Below, in pieces: positions 16,636 to 25,009 of a DNA stretch of 64,000 bases; the first letter of the stretch is position 1; each line of letters starts with the position of its first letter. Source of the stretch: Barnesiella sp. An22 (GTDB lineage Bacteria > Bacteroidota > Bacteroidia > Bacteroidales > Barnesiellaceae). The notes below the pieces were generated by a model. That model searched no databases. It was not told where the DNA came from and was given only the letters and a program-made list of their open reading frames with translations. The stretch is from assembly GCF_002159975.1 (NCBI RefSeq), contig NZ_NFJR01000009.1:50862-114861 (forward strand), written 5' to 3'. The position numbers and the translations under genes are program-made.

Positions 16636-16693
16636 GAATCCCCAAAAGGGAAAATATCGTTTCGCTCACCCCCAGAGAGGGGGGGGGAAGGAA

Positions 16694-17866
16694 TCAGAAG
16701 AGCGGGAAGATGTCGACCGGGGCCTGTGTGATGGCCTGCAAACCGTCGGGAGTAACCACATAGGTATCTTCGATGCCTACGGCCCCCACGTGCGGAATCA
16801 CGAACTTGGGCTCGATGGCAATCACCTGGTTCTCGGCCAGCACCTCTTTCGAGCGGGGAGCCAGCACCGGGGACTCGTTCACCTCGATGCCCACGCCGTG
16901 ACCGACGAAACCCGCCTTCTGGGTGTGACCCATGAAGTAGTCGTCCAGCCCCGCCTCGTGCGCTATCTCGACCGCCTTGTGGTAGAGGTCGGACGCAGCC
17001 ACGCCGGGCTTGCCCATCTGGCTCATCTGGCGGTGTATCTCGATAGAGCAGCGGTGTGCATCGAGTGCTTTCTGAGGCAGTTCGCCTATCGAATAGACCC
17101 GGGTCATATCGGTCATGTAACCGGTGAAGTTGCCGCACATGTCGACCATCACCGCCATGCCCGGACGCATGAGGGTACCGTTGGCACCCACCGGTATCGA
17201 GCAGCTCATGCCGGCTCCGCCCATGGCAAAATCGTAAGGTGTAGGAGTGTCGGCATTGTCGCCGCAAAGCACATTGCCCATGAATATCTCCATGCTCTGC
17301 CCGTTGATGCGGAAGAGCCCCAGGTTGCCGTGCAGACGCAACAGACGCTCGATTTCGATCTGGAGTTCGATGTCGGTCATGCCGTCGCGATAAATCGACT
17401 CGATGCGGTGGTACACCTCGGCATGCTTCACGGCCGACTCGCGCAACCGGGCCAGTTCATACTCGGTCTTCACGGCCCGCGCCCCACGCATCACAGCCGA
17501 CGCGTTCGCCACCTCGGCCTCGGGGAATACGGCAGCCAGACGCACATAATCGCCATGTGAGGCATCCCACTCCAGCGCGATACGCCGGGGTTGCGGCATA
17601 CCCAGTTCGGTCAACAGGGCAGGTATCTGCTCGGGCTTGTGGATATAGTGCACGCTGTCGCCTTTCAACCCCACGGGACGACGTACGAAATAGTGCGGCT
17701 CGCCCACGGCCGGGATATAGGTGTAACCGTTGAACACCCGACCCGACGTGTAATAGAGGTTTGCATTGGTGTGAATCAAGGCGGCATCGGCCCCCACGGC
17801 CTGCAAGCCCGCCTGTATTTTTTGACAACGCCGCAAAATCTCGGCATGAAATTCACTCGAGAACAT
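16694..17866 (-). CDS. M24-family aminopeptidase (Xaa-Pro peptidase-like)
   Basis: A 390-residue pita-bread-fold metallopeptidase. The N-terminal creatinase-like domain (1-160) includes ALIHTNANLYYTSGR. The catalytic half supplies the two-metal ligands: aspartates in VDMCGNFTGYMTDMT, a His in GHGVGIEVNE, and glutamates in AIEPKF and GIEDTYVV. It probably removes an N-terminal residue before proline from short peptides in the cytoplasm; some relatives act on other substrates, and the sequence alone does not settle it. It follows the HAD phosphatase gene by 3 bases and ends at a strong terminator, so the two form an operon. Confidence 0.85.
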   Translation of the reverse strand: MFSSEFHAEILRRCQKIQAGLQAVGADAALIHTNANLYYTSGRVFNGYTYIPAVGEPHYFVRRPVGLKGDSVHYIHKPEQIPALLTELGMPQPRRIALEWDASHGDYVRLAAVFPEAEVANASAVMRGARAVKTEYELARLRESAVKHAEVYHRIESIYRDGMTDIELQIEIERLLRLHGNLGLFRINGQSMEIFMGNVLCGDNADTPTPYDFAMGGAGMSCSIPVGANGTLMRPGMAVMVDMCGNFTGYMTDMTRVYSIGELPQKALDAHRCSIEIHRQMSQMGKPGVAASDLYHKAVEIAHEAGLDDYFMGHTQKAGFVGHGVGIEVNESPVLAPRSKEVLAENQVIAIEPKFVIPHVGAVGIEDTYVVTPDGLQAITQAPVDIFPLF

Positions 17867-17869
17867 AGC

Positions 17870-18526
17870 TTATTTACAATTTAAAAAGAATTCGGTAAAA
17901 TCGGTAAACGAGTCGAAGGCCAGTTCGTAGTCGTCGGTCTGTCCAAAGCCGTAACGCGCATAGACAAAGGGCAGACCCACGCGGTGGGTCTCCTGCCCGT
18001 CGGCGTCGATGTCGCCCATGTAGAGCGGTTGCTGCAATCCGTATTTCTCCTTGAGCAACAACATGTTGTCGCCCTTCGGCTTGTGCGTGTTGCCAAAAGC
18101 GAGCCCCTCGGTAATGTAGGGAGTAATGCCAATGCAGGCCATAAACACGGGCAAGGTGTGCGAGTCGCAGTTGCTCACCAGAAACAGCTTGTACTTGTGC
18201 GACAGCCGTTCCAGCCCCTCGACCACCCCGGGATAGGGCGTGCCTCCGTAGCGCGACAGCAAGGCGGGCTCCTCCTGCGCCAGTTCGGCCGAGAAGCGGG
18301 CCGCCTCGTCGGGGGTTATATCGGGGAAAAGATTTTCCATAATGCGAGGAATCGGTTTCCCGATGTTGCCGATGAGTGTCTCGCGGGTAACGTGAACCTC
18401 GCGGCCCGCCCGGGCAAAGACCTCGTTCCAGATGCGGGCATAGGTGTCGACCGCGTCCCACAGGGTGCCGTCCATATCGAAAATAAGAGCGTCGGTACGG
18501 CTCCAATCTATCTGCTTACTTTTCAT
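17870..18526 (-). CDS. HAD-superfamily phosphatase, phosphoglycolate phosphatase-like
   Basis: A 218-residue haloacid dehalogenase-type hydrolase. Motif I is IFDMDGTLWDA with the nucleophile and acid Asp pair. An alpha-helical cap follows (about 25-90). Motif II is FLVSNCD, motif III includes the Lys in HKPKGDN, and motif IV is MGDIDADGQE. The closest general type is the Gph/beta-phosphoglucomutase group that dephosphorylates small metabolites; the substrate is unknown. It is the first gene of an operon with the M24 peptidase. Confidence 0.8.
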   Translation of the reverse strand: MKSKQIDWSRTDALIFDMDGTLWDAVDTYARIWNEVFARAGREVHVTRETLIGNIGKPIPRIMENLFPDITPDEAARFSAELAQEEPALLSRYGGTPYPGVVEGLERLSHKYKLFLVSNCDSHTLPVFMACIGITPYITEGLAFGNTHKPKGDNMLLLKEKYGLQQPLYMGDIDADGQETHRVGLPFVYARYGFGQTDDYELAFDSFTDFTEFFLNCK

Positions 18527-18530
18527 GCCG

Positions 18531-18562
18531 CAAAGGTATGGATTTTATCGGGAAGCTCGCAA
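18531..18562 (-). promoter_or_regulatory. Promoter of the HAD/M24 operon
   Basis: On the minus strand TTG (18562-18560), 21 bases, TACCTTTG (18538-18531). The -7 ends only 5 bases before the ATG at 18526, so the transcript would be nearly leaderless or translation could begin further in. Confidence 0.55.
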
Positions 18563-18624
18563 TACAAACTTGAGGGAGAGATATTAAAAAATGTTCCACC
18601 GGAAGAGCCCGATGGAACGCCTTG

Positions 18625-18696
18625 TACACCCGTGGGGAGTCGAACCCCAATCGAAGGAACCGGAATCCTTTATTCTATCCATTGAACTACGGGTGC
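18625..18696 (-). tRNA. tRNA-Arg (anticodon CCG)
   Basis: A 72-base cloverleaf read on the minus strand. The acceptor is GCACCCG with CGGGTGT, the first pair being G-U. The D stem is GTTC/GAAT, the anticodon stem AAGGA/TCCTT with loop TTCCGGT giving CCG, and the T stem TGGGG/CCCCA with loop TTCGACT. CCA is not encoded, which fits the presence of a CCA-adding enzyme gene in this window. It decodes CGG arginine codons. Confidence 0.95.
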
Positions 18697-18776
18697 CGCT
18701 AAACGATTCGGGAGAAAAGTACGCCTCGTCGGTGAGAATCTCCCCCTAATTGCGTGGCAAAAGTAAGAAATATTTG

Positions 18777-18784
18777 TAGCTTTG
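18777..18784 (+). promoter_or_regulatory. Promoter -7 element of ung
   Basis: TAGCTTTG matches TAnnTTTG, 37 bases before the ung ATG. The -33 region is unclear. Confidence 0.5.
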
Positions 18785-18821
18785 CAAACAGTTACGGTTA
18801 AAATCTTATATAAAAAAGATT

Positions 18822-19484
18822 ATGAATGTTCGCATCGAACCCAGTTGGCAACAGCGGTTACAACCCGAATTTGACAAGCCTTATTTCGAACAACTGACCT
18901 CTTTCGTTCGTCACGAGTATGCCACCAAAACGGTCTACCCGCCCGGCAGCCAGATATTCGCGGCGTTCGATGCCTGCCCCTTCGACCGGGTGAAGGTGGT
19001 GATTCTGGGACAAGACCCCTACCACGAACCCAATCAGGCTCACGGACTCTGCTTCTCGGTCAACGACCACGTGCCCTTCCCCCCTTCGCTCCAGAATATT
19101 TTCAAGGAGATCGAGAGCGACCTGGGTATTCCCGTACCTCAAAGCGGCAACCTCACCCGCTGGGCACGCCAGGGGGTATTGCTGCTCAACGCCACGCTCA
19201 CGGTCGAGGCGCATCGGGCCGCTTCGCACCAGGGCAAAGGGTGGGAGACCTTTACCGATGCCGTTATCCACAAACTGGCCGAGGAGCGCGAACACTTGGT
19301 CTTCATCTTGTGGGGAGCCTATGCCCAACGCAAGGGCGAATTCATAGACCGCAGCCGGCACCTGGTGCTGCAATCGCCCCACCCCTCGCCCCTGTCGGCT
19401 CACCGGGGGTTCTTCGGGAACCATCACTTCAGCCAGGCCAACCAATATCTGGTGGCCCACGGCATCGAGCCTATTCAATGGTAA
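18822..19484 (+). CDS. ung: Uracil-DNA glycosylase, family 1
   Basis: A 220-residue enzyme that removes uracil from DNA at the start of base-excision repair. The water-activating loop GQDPYH is present, as are the uracil-binding LLLNATLTV region and the DNA-intercalating HPSPLSAHRG loop. The length is typical of the family. It begins a run of three closely spaced genes (gaps of 15 and 7 bases) with two unrelated products, so the grouping probably reflects shared transcription and not shared function. Confidence 0.95.
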   Translation: MNVRIEPSWQQRLQPEFDKPYFEQLTSFVRHEYATKTVYPPGSQIFAAFDACPFDRVKVVILGQDPYHEPNQAHGLCFSVNDHVPFPPSLQNIFKEIESDLGIPVPQSGNLTRWARQGVLLLNATLTVEAHRAASHQGKGWETFTDAVIHKLAEEREHLVFILWGAYAQRKGEFIDRSRHLVLQSPHPSPLSAHRGFFGNHHFSQANQYLVAHGIEPIQW

Positions 19485-19499
19485 ATCATAAAAACAAGC

Positions 19500-19976
19500 A
19501 TGGAAAAGATAGATGTAGAACAGAGAGCCGAGAAGGCTCGCCAACTTTTTTGCGAGGGCTACAATTGTGCCCAATCGGTCGTACTGGCTTATAACGACCT
19601 GTTTGACGTAGACCAGCAACTGGCTGCCTCGATAAGCGCCCCGCTGGGCGGCGGCATGGGCCGGTTACGCGAGGTGTGCGGTGCCGTGAGCGGCATGTTC
19701 ATGATTGCCGGACTCTACTACAAAAACGACAAGCCGGGCGATCTGGCCAAACGGAAAGTGGTCTACACGGCCGTGCAGGATCTGGCGGCGCGCTCCAAAG
19801 CACTCAACGGCTCCATCATCTGCCGCGAATTGCTCGGGCTCGACCACAAGAGCGACGAACCTACACCCGAACCTCGCACCGAAGCCTACTACAAGCGCCG
19901 ACCCTGTGCCAACTACGTAGCCTCGGCAGCCCGCCTCATCGGCGAAAAGCTCAACGAAGAGCTGGATAAAGCATGA
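19500..19976 (+). CDS. C_GCAxxG_C_C family redox protein
   Basis: A 158-residue protein with the family's spaced cysteines: LFCEGYNCAQSV near the N-terminus, REVCGAVSGMF in the middle, then single cysteines in SIICRELLG and RRPCANYV. The family is thought to bind a metal or cluster, or to do thiol chemistry, but no reaction is firmly known. There is no signal peptide. It lies between ung and the acyltransferase gene in one transcription unit. Confidence 0.85.
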   Translation: MEKIDVEQRAEKARQLFCEGYNCAQSVVLAYNDLFDVDQQLAASISAPLGGGMGRLREVCGAVSGMFMIAGLYYKNDKPGDLAKRKVVYTAVQDLAARSKALNGSIICRELLGLDHKSDEPTPEPRTEAYYKRRPCANYVASAARLIGEKLNEELDKA

Positions 19977-19983
19977 TGCCGCC

Positions 19984-21036
19984 ATGCCCACGCTGCAATA
20001 CGACCGCTCCGACTCTCAGGTACTCAAGGGTATAGGCATTTTACTCATTGTCCTACACAACTTTTTCCACACCTTCCCCGAGTTCCCGCCCGAGTGCGAG
20101 TTTGAATATATCCCCGATAACGTGGAACGGTTTGTCGACACCCTGGGCAGGGGCAACCTGCGCACCATCGTGCTGTCGCTTTTCTCTTTTCTAGGGCATT
20201 ACGGAGTATCGGTTTTTGTCTTCGTGAGCGGTTACGGACTGGCCAAGCGATACGGACAGAGCCCCGATGCGGGGTGGCGCATTCTGCTGCACCGGGCCAC
20301 GCAACTGTGGAAGTGGATAGTCCCCATGGCCCTGTTGCTCCTGCTCGACCGCTACTCGGGCCACACCCACATTACCTATCAGTATCTGGAGAATCAAAAG
20401 ATATGGACCGACCTGCTGGCGATGCTTACCTTTACCGCCAACTTCCTGGTCGACCGCTTCGTCATTGCCGGTCCGTGGTGGTACTTCGGCATGGCCTTTC
20501 AACTCTATGTTATCTATGTGCTGTTTCTGCGCCGGGCCGGTGACCGGGCGGTGTGGATTGCCTCGGCCGTCGCCTGGGCACTGCTGCTTGTGCTTCAAGG
20601 GTTGGGCTGCAACGACCTCGTCTTTACCCTCCGTTACAACTTTGTGGGGTGGCTGCCGGTATTCTGCATCGGCATACTCGCAGCCCGGCATCCGCTGCGG
20701 CTCCCGTGGGGTTGGGTGGCTCTGGGGTGCGTGCTCTTTGTATTGAGTCTCTTCAACCCCTATCTGTGGGTATTCAGCTCGACCCTGGTGCTCTTCCCCT
20801 TCACGGCAGTTCTGCCGCTTTTCAAGAGAGGCATTCTCTACAAAATCACTCTGGTATTGGGCGGACTGTCGGCCGCACTGTTCATCACCCACGCCTTCGT
20901 GCGGCAACAGATACTCATCTATGCCAAGCCGCTACCTGCCGAATGGTCGGGGCTGCTCTACCTAGCTCTGTGCCTGGCTGTTGCCTGGATTTACCGCAAG
21001 GTATTGCTCGCCCTCTACACGCGGCTTCACTGGTGA
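19984..21036 (+). CDS. Acyltransferase-3-like integral membrane protein
   Basis: A 350-residue protein with about ten membrane segments. The N-terminal VLKGIGILLIVLHNFFH carries the membrane-embedded His usual for acyltransferase family 3, and GVSVFVFVSGYGLA follows, as in proteins that O-acetylate sugars or polysaccharides. The acceptor is unknown. It closes the ung operon and its last 10 bases overlap the end of the convergent gene on the minus strand. Confidence 0.7.
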   Translation: MPTLQYDRSDSQVLKGIGILLIVLHNFFHTFPEFPPECEFEYIPDNVERFVDTLGRGNLRTIVLSLFSFLGHYGVSVFVFVSGYGLAKRYGQSPDAGWRILLHRATQLWKWIVPMALLLLLDRYSGHTHITYQYLENQKIWTDLLAMLTFTANFLVDRFVIAGPWWYFGMAFQLYVIYVLFLRRAGDRAVWIASAVAWALLLVLQGLGCNDLVFTLRYNFVGWLPVFCIGILAARHPLRLPWGWVALGCVLFVLSLFNPYLWVFSSTLVLFPFTAVLPLFKRGILYKITLVLGGLSAALFITHAFVRQQILIYAKPLPAEWSGLLYLALCLAVAWIYRKVLLALYTRLHW

Positions 21037-21761
21037 TAGTGCCCCTTCTCCTTGACCAGCACCACCTTCACCCGGCCATCCTTGAGGATGGCTCTCGAGC
21101 GCGAGAAGAAGGGCAGTTGCCAGGCCCAACGGCGGTGCTCCCACGTGAGCAAATCGACCGAAAAATCGAGATCTCTCAAAAATCCATAATACGATGCGGG
21201 GAACGACAGAGCCTCGACGGCTCCGCTTCGGGCTATCTGCTGAATCGAGTCGAGCCGTTCGCCTCGCTCGCGGTCGCTCATCTCGTCGAGATGTGGTATA
21301 TCGAGGTAACACGAGGTATAATACCCCTCTTGTGTGAAATGGCGCAGGGCCTTCCAGTCGCGCGACTCGACAATGAGCTGCTCCTTGCTGGCACCCGAGC
21401 GGGCCAGCATGGCAGTCAGAAGCGACTCGGCCTGCCGGCTGTTGGCTTCGTTCAGATTCTTCAGGTCTATCCACAACTCCCGACCGGGATTCTTGCCCAG
21501 AAAATCGAGATAGAGGCCGAGCGACTCGGACGATGGGGTGTCGTGCCCGGTTCTGAAATCGGACAGCTCGGGTACAAACAGCACATCGCACTCGAAATTC
21601 TTATACTCTCCTTCAAACTCGTGCAGCTTCTCTATCGTATTGGTCCGGTGCAACCATATCTTATCGATATAATGGTCCACCACTTTGTCGTTACAAAGGG
21701 GGATAGTCAATAACGGCAGGCACAACACCAACAGAAAAACGGCACCTAAGCGCCGTTTCAT
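21027..21761 (-). CDS. PI-PLC/GDPD-like TIM-barrel protein (FAM151/DUF2181-like)
   Basis: A 244-residue protein with an N-terminal signal or anchor segment (residues 4-20). WLHRTNTIEKL, FECDVLF, RTGHDTP and ELWIDLKNLNE give the early His, the Glu-x-Asp pair, a second His-Asp and a later Asp-x-Lys. This is the order seen in glycerophosphodiester phosphodiesterase and menorin/FAM151 folds. It may hydrolyse a phosphodiester or bind a phospholipid-derived ligand outside the cytoplasm. The family assignment is from this pattern alone. It is encoded 4 bases after the PepC-like peptidase gene and is surely cotranscribed with it. Confidence 0.5.
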   Translation of the reverse strand: MKRRLGAVFLLVLCLPLLTIPLCNDKVVDHYIDKIWLHRTNTIEKLHEFEGEYKNFECDVLFVPELSDFRTGHDTPSSESLGLYLDFLGKNPGRELWIDLKNLNEANSRQAESLLTAMLARSGASKEQLIVESRDWKALRHFTQEGYYTSCYLDIPHLDEMSDRERGERLDSIQQIARSGAVEALSFPASYYGFLRDLDFSVDLLTWEHRRWAWQLPFFSRSRAILKDGRVKVVLVKEKGHYHQ

Positions 21762-21765
21762 ATCT

Positions 21766-22968
21766 TTACTGCAAATGCAATTTCTTCAGAATCTTGGCTG
21801 GGACGGCATCCTTGTGCACCAGAATATCCATCGTCTTGTATTTGACAAAGGCCTCCGACGCATAGAAGAATCCGCCATACACCTGCTCGGTCCCCCACGA
21901 GTTTTTCACCTTGTAGTACTTCGTACCGTTCTGGTCGACAGCCGTACCCACGAACACCATGCCGTGGTCGTCGGTTGTCTCGTAGTTGTCAAAAGCCTCC
22001 TGGCGCACCTTCTGGTCGATGACCATCTCCTCCTCGGGCTCCTCGAATTTGTAGAGTTCGCCCTCTTTCTCGGCCTTCGACAGTTTCACCCAGCGGGCCA
22101 GCTCGGTACCCGAGAGGTTGTCGTTTTTCTTCTCGACGGGAACTACGGCAAAGCCCTTGAGGTATTGGAATCCCTTTTCGCTCACGTCCGACGCCCACAT
22201 CACCGTATACCCCTTGTCAATCGAGTAGTCGATGGTCTCCATCAGCTCGTTGAGGGGTATGTTGTAGTACTGCGACCACAACCAGTTGTCGGGCACCTCG
22301 ATGGCAAAAGGTTTGTAGAAGTCGTGGTGTGTAAACGAAGTCAACGGAATGTAGTCGCTCGACTTGATACCCAGCGACTCGGCAAACGACTTGGGCGTGT
22401 ACTCTACCCCGTTGTAGGTAAACTTCTCGGGCACCTTGCCCAGGTAGGTATCGAGCACCGCCTTGAATCCGTCGAGCCAGGCCGACGACAGCTTCTTGTT
22501 GGGGTTGGCGATAACGGCATCGACATAGCCTTTGAGAATGGCATCGAGCTCACCGTGCTGGTGTTTGTCGGTACCGTAGTTCAGGCCGGTATAGACCTCC
22601 TCGGGAACCACACCGTATTTATCGATAATGTAGAGCACGTCGTAGGCGCTACCTCCGGCCGAGAACGAGATGCTGCCGTGCATGCGTACATACTTGATGG
22701 CCTTCTCGATATAGTCGTTGCGAACGATAAACATCTCGGAGAGGTCGACCGCCGGCTTGCCCTGGCGCAAGAGGTCATCCTCGATAAACGACAGCGTCGA
22801 GAAGCTCCAGCACGTGCCCGAGCGGCTCTGGTCTTTCACCGAATTGGTTTTCAACTCTTTCGTAACGGTAAACTGATACCCTACGGAATCTTTCTTGTTC
22901 TCTCCGGCCCAAGCGCACACCGAAACCACGGACAATGCGCAGGCAATAGTCAAATGTTTACAATTCAT
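21766..22968 (-). CDS. Secreted PepC/bleomycin hydrolase-like cysteine peptidase (C1B)
   Basis: A 400-residue papain-fold peptidase with a signal peptide (cleaved near CAWA-GE, residue 21). The catalytic Cys53 lies in QSRSGTCWSFS, preceded by the oxyanion Gln. The catalytic His is in DDHGMVFVG and the Asn in VKNSWG. C1B enzymes are usually cytoplasmic; a secreted form is common in Bacteroidetes, where it would act on peptides in the periplasm or at the surface. It is the first gene of a two-gene operon. Confidence 0.85.
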   Translation of the reverse strand: MNCKHLTIACALSVVSVCAWAGENKKDSVGYQFTVTKELKTNSVKDQSRSGTCWSFSTLSFIEDDLLRQGKPAVDLSEMFIVRNDYIEKAIKYVRMHGSISFSAGGSAYDVLYIIDKYGVVPEEVYTGLNYGTDKHQHGELDAILKGYVDAVIANPNKKLSSAWLDGFKAVLDTYLGKVPEKFTYNGVEYTPKSFAESLGIKSSDYIPLTSFTHHDFYKPFAIEVPDNWLWSQYYNIPLNELMETIDYSIDKGYTVMWASDVSEKGFQYLKGFAVVPVEKKNDNLSGTELARWVKLSKAEKEGELYKFEEPEEEMVIDQKVRQEAFDNYETTDDHGMVFVGTAVDQNGTKYYKVKNSWGTEQVYGGFFYASEAFVKYKTMDILVHKDAVPAKILKKLHLQ

Positions 22969-23008
22969 ATATCGTCTTTCTTATTCAATTCTCATGTCAA
23001 GTTGCGCG

Positions 23009-23016
23009 CAAATATA
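23009..23016 (-). promoter_or_regulatory. Promoter -7 element of the peptidase operon
   Basis: TATATTTG on the minus strand, 41 bases before the ATG; the -33 box is not clear. Confidence 0.5.
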
Positions 23017-23089
23017 GCCAATATTTTCATATTACGCGATAATTGCTCCATTTGTATAACAGTTATTAGGAAACCGGCATAAAATTTCG

Positions 23090-23097
23090 TACATTTG
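23090..23097 (+). promoter_or_regulatory. Promoter -7 element of the T9SS plug gene
   Basis: TACATTTG, 29 bases before the ATG of the DUF5103 gene. It is divergent from the peptidase promoter at 23009. Confidence 0.55.
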
Positions 23098-23125
23098 CCA
23101 CTAAGAACTTTCAAACCGACACTTT

Positions 23126-24409
23126 ATGAAACCGAAATACAGACTGTACGCCCTGCTCGCCGCGATTGCCCTGTGGAGTCCGCTGACCGTTCTGGCCCAG
23201 AACTTCTCGAACGAGGTCTACGAAACCCGCGCCTTCAGCGACCGCTTCAAGACCATCCGCACCGACGTCGAGGGGCGCGACCTCTTCCCCCCGATTATCG
23301 AGTTGAACAGCAACGAGCACATCACCATCTCGTTCGACGAGATGACCGAGGAGGCCTCGTACCTGCAATACAGTCTCATACACTGCAATGCCGACTGGCG
23401 ACCCTCGGCCCTGTCGGAGCTCGAATACCTCGACGGCTTCAACACCAACCCCATCGAAACCTTCGACTACTCCATCGCCACCTTTGCTCACTATGTGCAT
23501 TACAGCCTCACCCTCCCCAACGAGGATGTACAGTTCAAGGCATCGGGCAACTACGTGTTGCTGGTCTACCCCGAGAACGAACCCGAACAGATATTGCTGC
23601 AGGTCTGCTTCTCGGTCTACGAAAACGATATTCTGGTAGCCCCCAGCGTCACCTCGCGTACCGACATCGACTACAACAGCGAGCACCAGCAGGTGAGCGT
23701 CAGTCTCAATGCCAACAACTACCGCATACAAAACCCCTACAACGAACTGAAGGTGAGCGTCACCCCCAACGGACGGCGCGACCAGGAGGTGATTGTAACC
23801 CGGCCGTTGCGCGTACAGGGCAACCAGGTCATATTCGACCATGACCGCAACCTCATCTTCGAGGCGGGCAACGAGTTCCGCCGGTTCGAGATGGTAGCCA
23901 CCCGCTACGCCGGGCTGGGTGTCTCGAAAATTTACCACTTCGACCCCTACTACCACGTGGTTCTGACTACCACGGAGCCCCGGGCCGAGACGAGCTACCT
24001 CTACGACAAGACTCAAAACGGACGCTTCGTCATCCGCCAGAGCGGTGCCAACGACAGCGACACCGAGGCCGACTACTTCGTGGTGCACTTCACCCTCGAC
24101 TCCGACCCCATACCAGGCGGCAAAATCTATATCGACGGCGAGATGACCAACCATCTCTACACCCCCTACAACGAGATGGTCTATAACCCGGAAACGGGCC
24201 AATACGAGAAAACCCTGCTTCTGAAACAGGGTTCCTACAACTACCAGTATCTGTTCCTGCCCGACGGCGCAAGCTCGGCCACGGCAGCTCCTGTCGAGGG
24301 CAACTATTACCAGACGGTCAACGAGTATCTGGTGAAGGTATACCACCGCGCACCGGGCGAACGCTACGACAAGCTCATCGGGATAGGCATGACCTACTCG
24401 GGCCGATAA
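23126..24409 (+). CDS. Type IX secretion system plug protein (DUF5103)
   Basis: A 427-residue protein with a signal peptide ending LTVLAQ (about residue 25) and then the DUF5103 layout: an N-terminal beta domain with DLFPPIIELNSNEHITISFDE and LIHCNADWRPS, and a C-terminal part with GEMTNH and KQGSYNYQYLF. This family was identified as the plug that closes the periplasmic or outer side of the SprA translocon of the type IX secretion system when no cargo is passing. No other T9SS core gene is in the window. It ends 3 bases from the convergent PepSY-like gene. Confidence 0.85.
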   Translation: MKPKYRLYALLAAIALWSPLTVLAQNFSNEVYETRAFSDRFKTIRTDVEGRDLFPPIIELNSNEHITISFDEMTEEASYLQYSLIHCNADWRPSALSELEYLDGFNTNPIETFDYSIATFAHYVHYSLTLPNEDVQFKASGNYVLLVYPENEPEQILLQVCFSVYENDILVAPSVTSRTDIDYNSEHQQVSVSLNANNYRIQNPYNELKVSVTPNGRRDQEVIVTRPLRVQGNQVIFDHDRNLIFEAGNEFRRFEMVATRYAGLGVSKIYHFDPYYHVVLTTTEPRAETSYLYDKTQNGRFVIRQSGANDSDTEADYFVVHFTLDSDPIPGGKIYIDGEMTNHLYTPYNEMVYNPETGQYEKTLLLKQGSYNYQYLFLPDGASSATAAPVEGNYYQTVNEYLVKVYHRAPGERYDKLIGIGMTYSGR

Positions 24410-24412
24410 TCG

Positions 24413-24877
24413 TCAATCGTTCCGGGCCTTGACAAACTCGCCCGCTTTCGAAAAATAGAGATGGGTCTCGGGATGGACAAGTGTGAGCTTATAGAGATTC
24501 TTGCGCTGCTCCATACTCTCGACTTTCGCACCGGGGTAATGCTGCTCGAGATATTCGCCCACGGGTGCGGGAAGCAATTTCACCAGCTCGGGAGCCAACG
24601 GGTTGTCGTGCGAATCGATCTCCTCCCAACGTCCCTTGCGGTCGAACTCCAGGTCGTAACCACCCGAGACCTTCACCCCGTATTCGTTCCACGTGCGCGA
24701 GTGTACACACTGCAATACCCGAGCCCCTGGAAAATAGGTTTGCAACAACTGACGCGCCGATTGTGGAAGCTCCGACAGCGAGATTTTCCGATTGGTCGTT
24801 TTGTTTTCGCCTCGGCTCGGCCCTATGCCTAATGCAATCGTTGTGAACAAAACGATAAGATACAAATAATTTTTCAT
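24413..24877 (-). CDS. Secreted PepSY-like protein
   Basis: A protein of about 154 residues from the start I prefer (MKNYLYLIV, 24877); the frame extends to 24916 but those 13 residues are basic and would spoil the signal peptide. After the signal, two similar halves each contain a PepSY-like unit: LPQSARQLLQTYFPGARVL and LPAPVGEYLEQHYPGAKV, each followed by strands such as YDLEFDRKGRWEEID. Such PepSY-like repeat proteins are common in the Bacteroidetes periplasm and may inhibit or hold peptidases; the role here is unknown. It is similar in layout to the lipoprotein encoded at 58315-58770. Confidence 0.7.
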   Translation of the reverse strand: MKNYLYLIVLFTTIALGIGPSRGENKTTNRKISLSELPQSARQLLQTYFPGARVLQCVHSRTWNEYGVKVSGGYDLEFDRKGRWEEIDSHDNPLAPELVKLLPAPVGEYLEQHYPGAKVESMEQRKNLYKLTLVHPETHLYFSKAGEFVKARND

Positions 24878-24945
24878 ATATTTACCTCGTTTTTTAGGTT
24901 TTCGGTATATTCTCAAAACAAATTTCTCGAAGCCAATGTTTATAA

Positions 24946-24958
24946 TCCAGTCACTGGA
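24946..24958. promoter_or_regulatory. Operator-like palindrome between divergent genes
   Basis: TCCAGT-C-ACTGGA is a perfect 6-base-arm inverted repeat with one central base, located between the PepSY-like gene (minus) and tamB (plus). It could be a protein site or chance. Confidence 0.3.
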
Positions 24959-25009
24959 AAACCGTTAAATAGGGTGTAAATACAGAGACTTGAAAAAGAT
25001 TCCTCCCTC

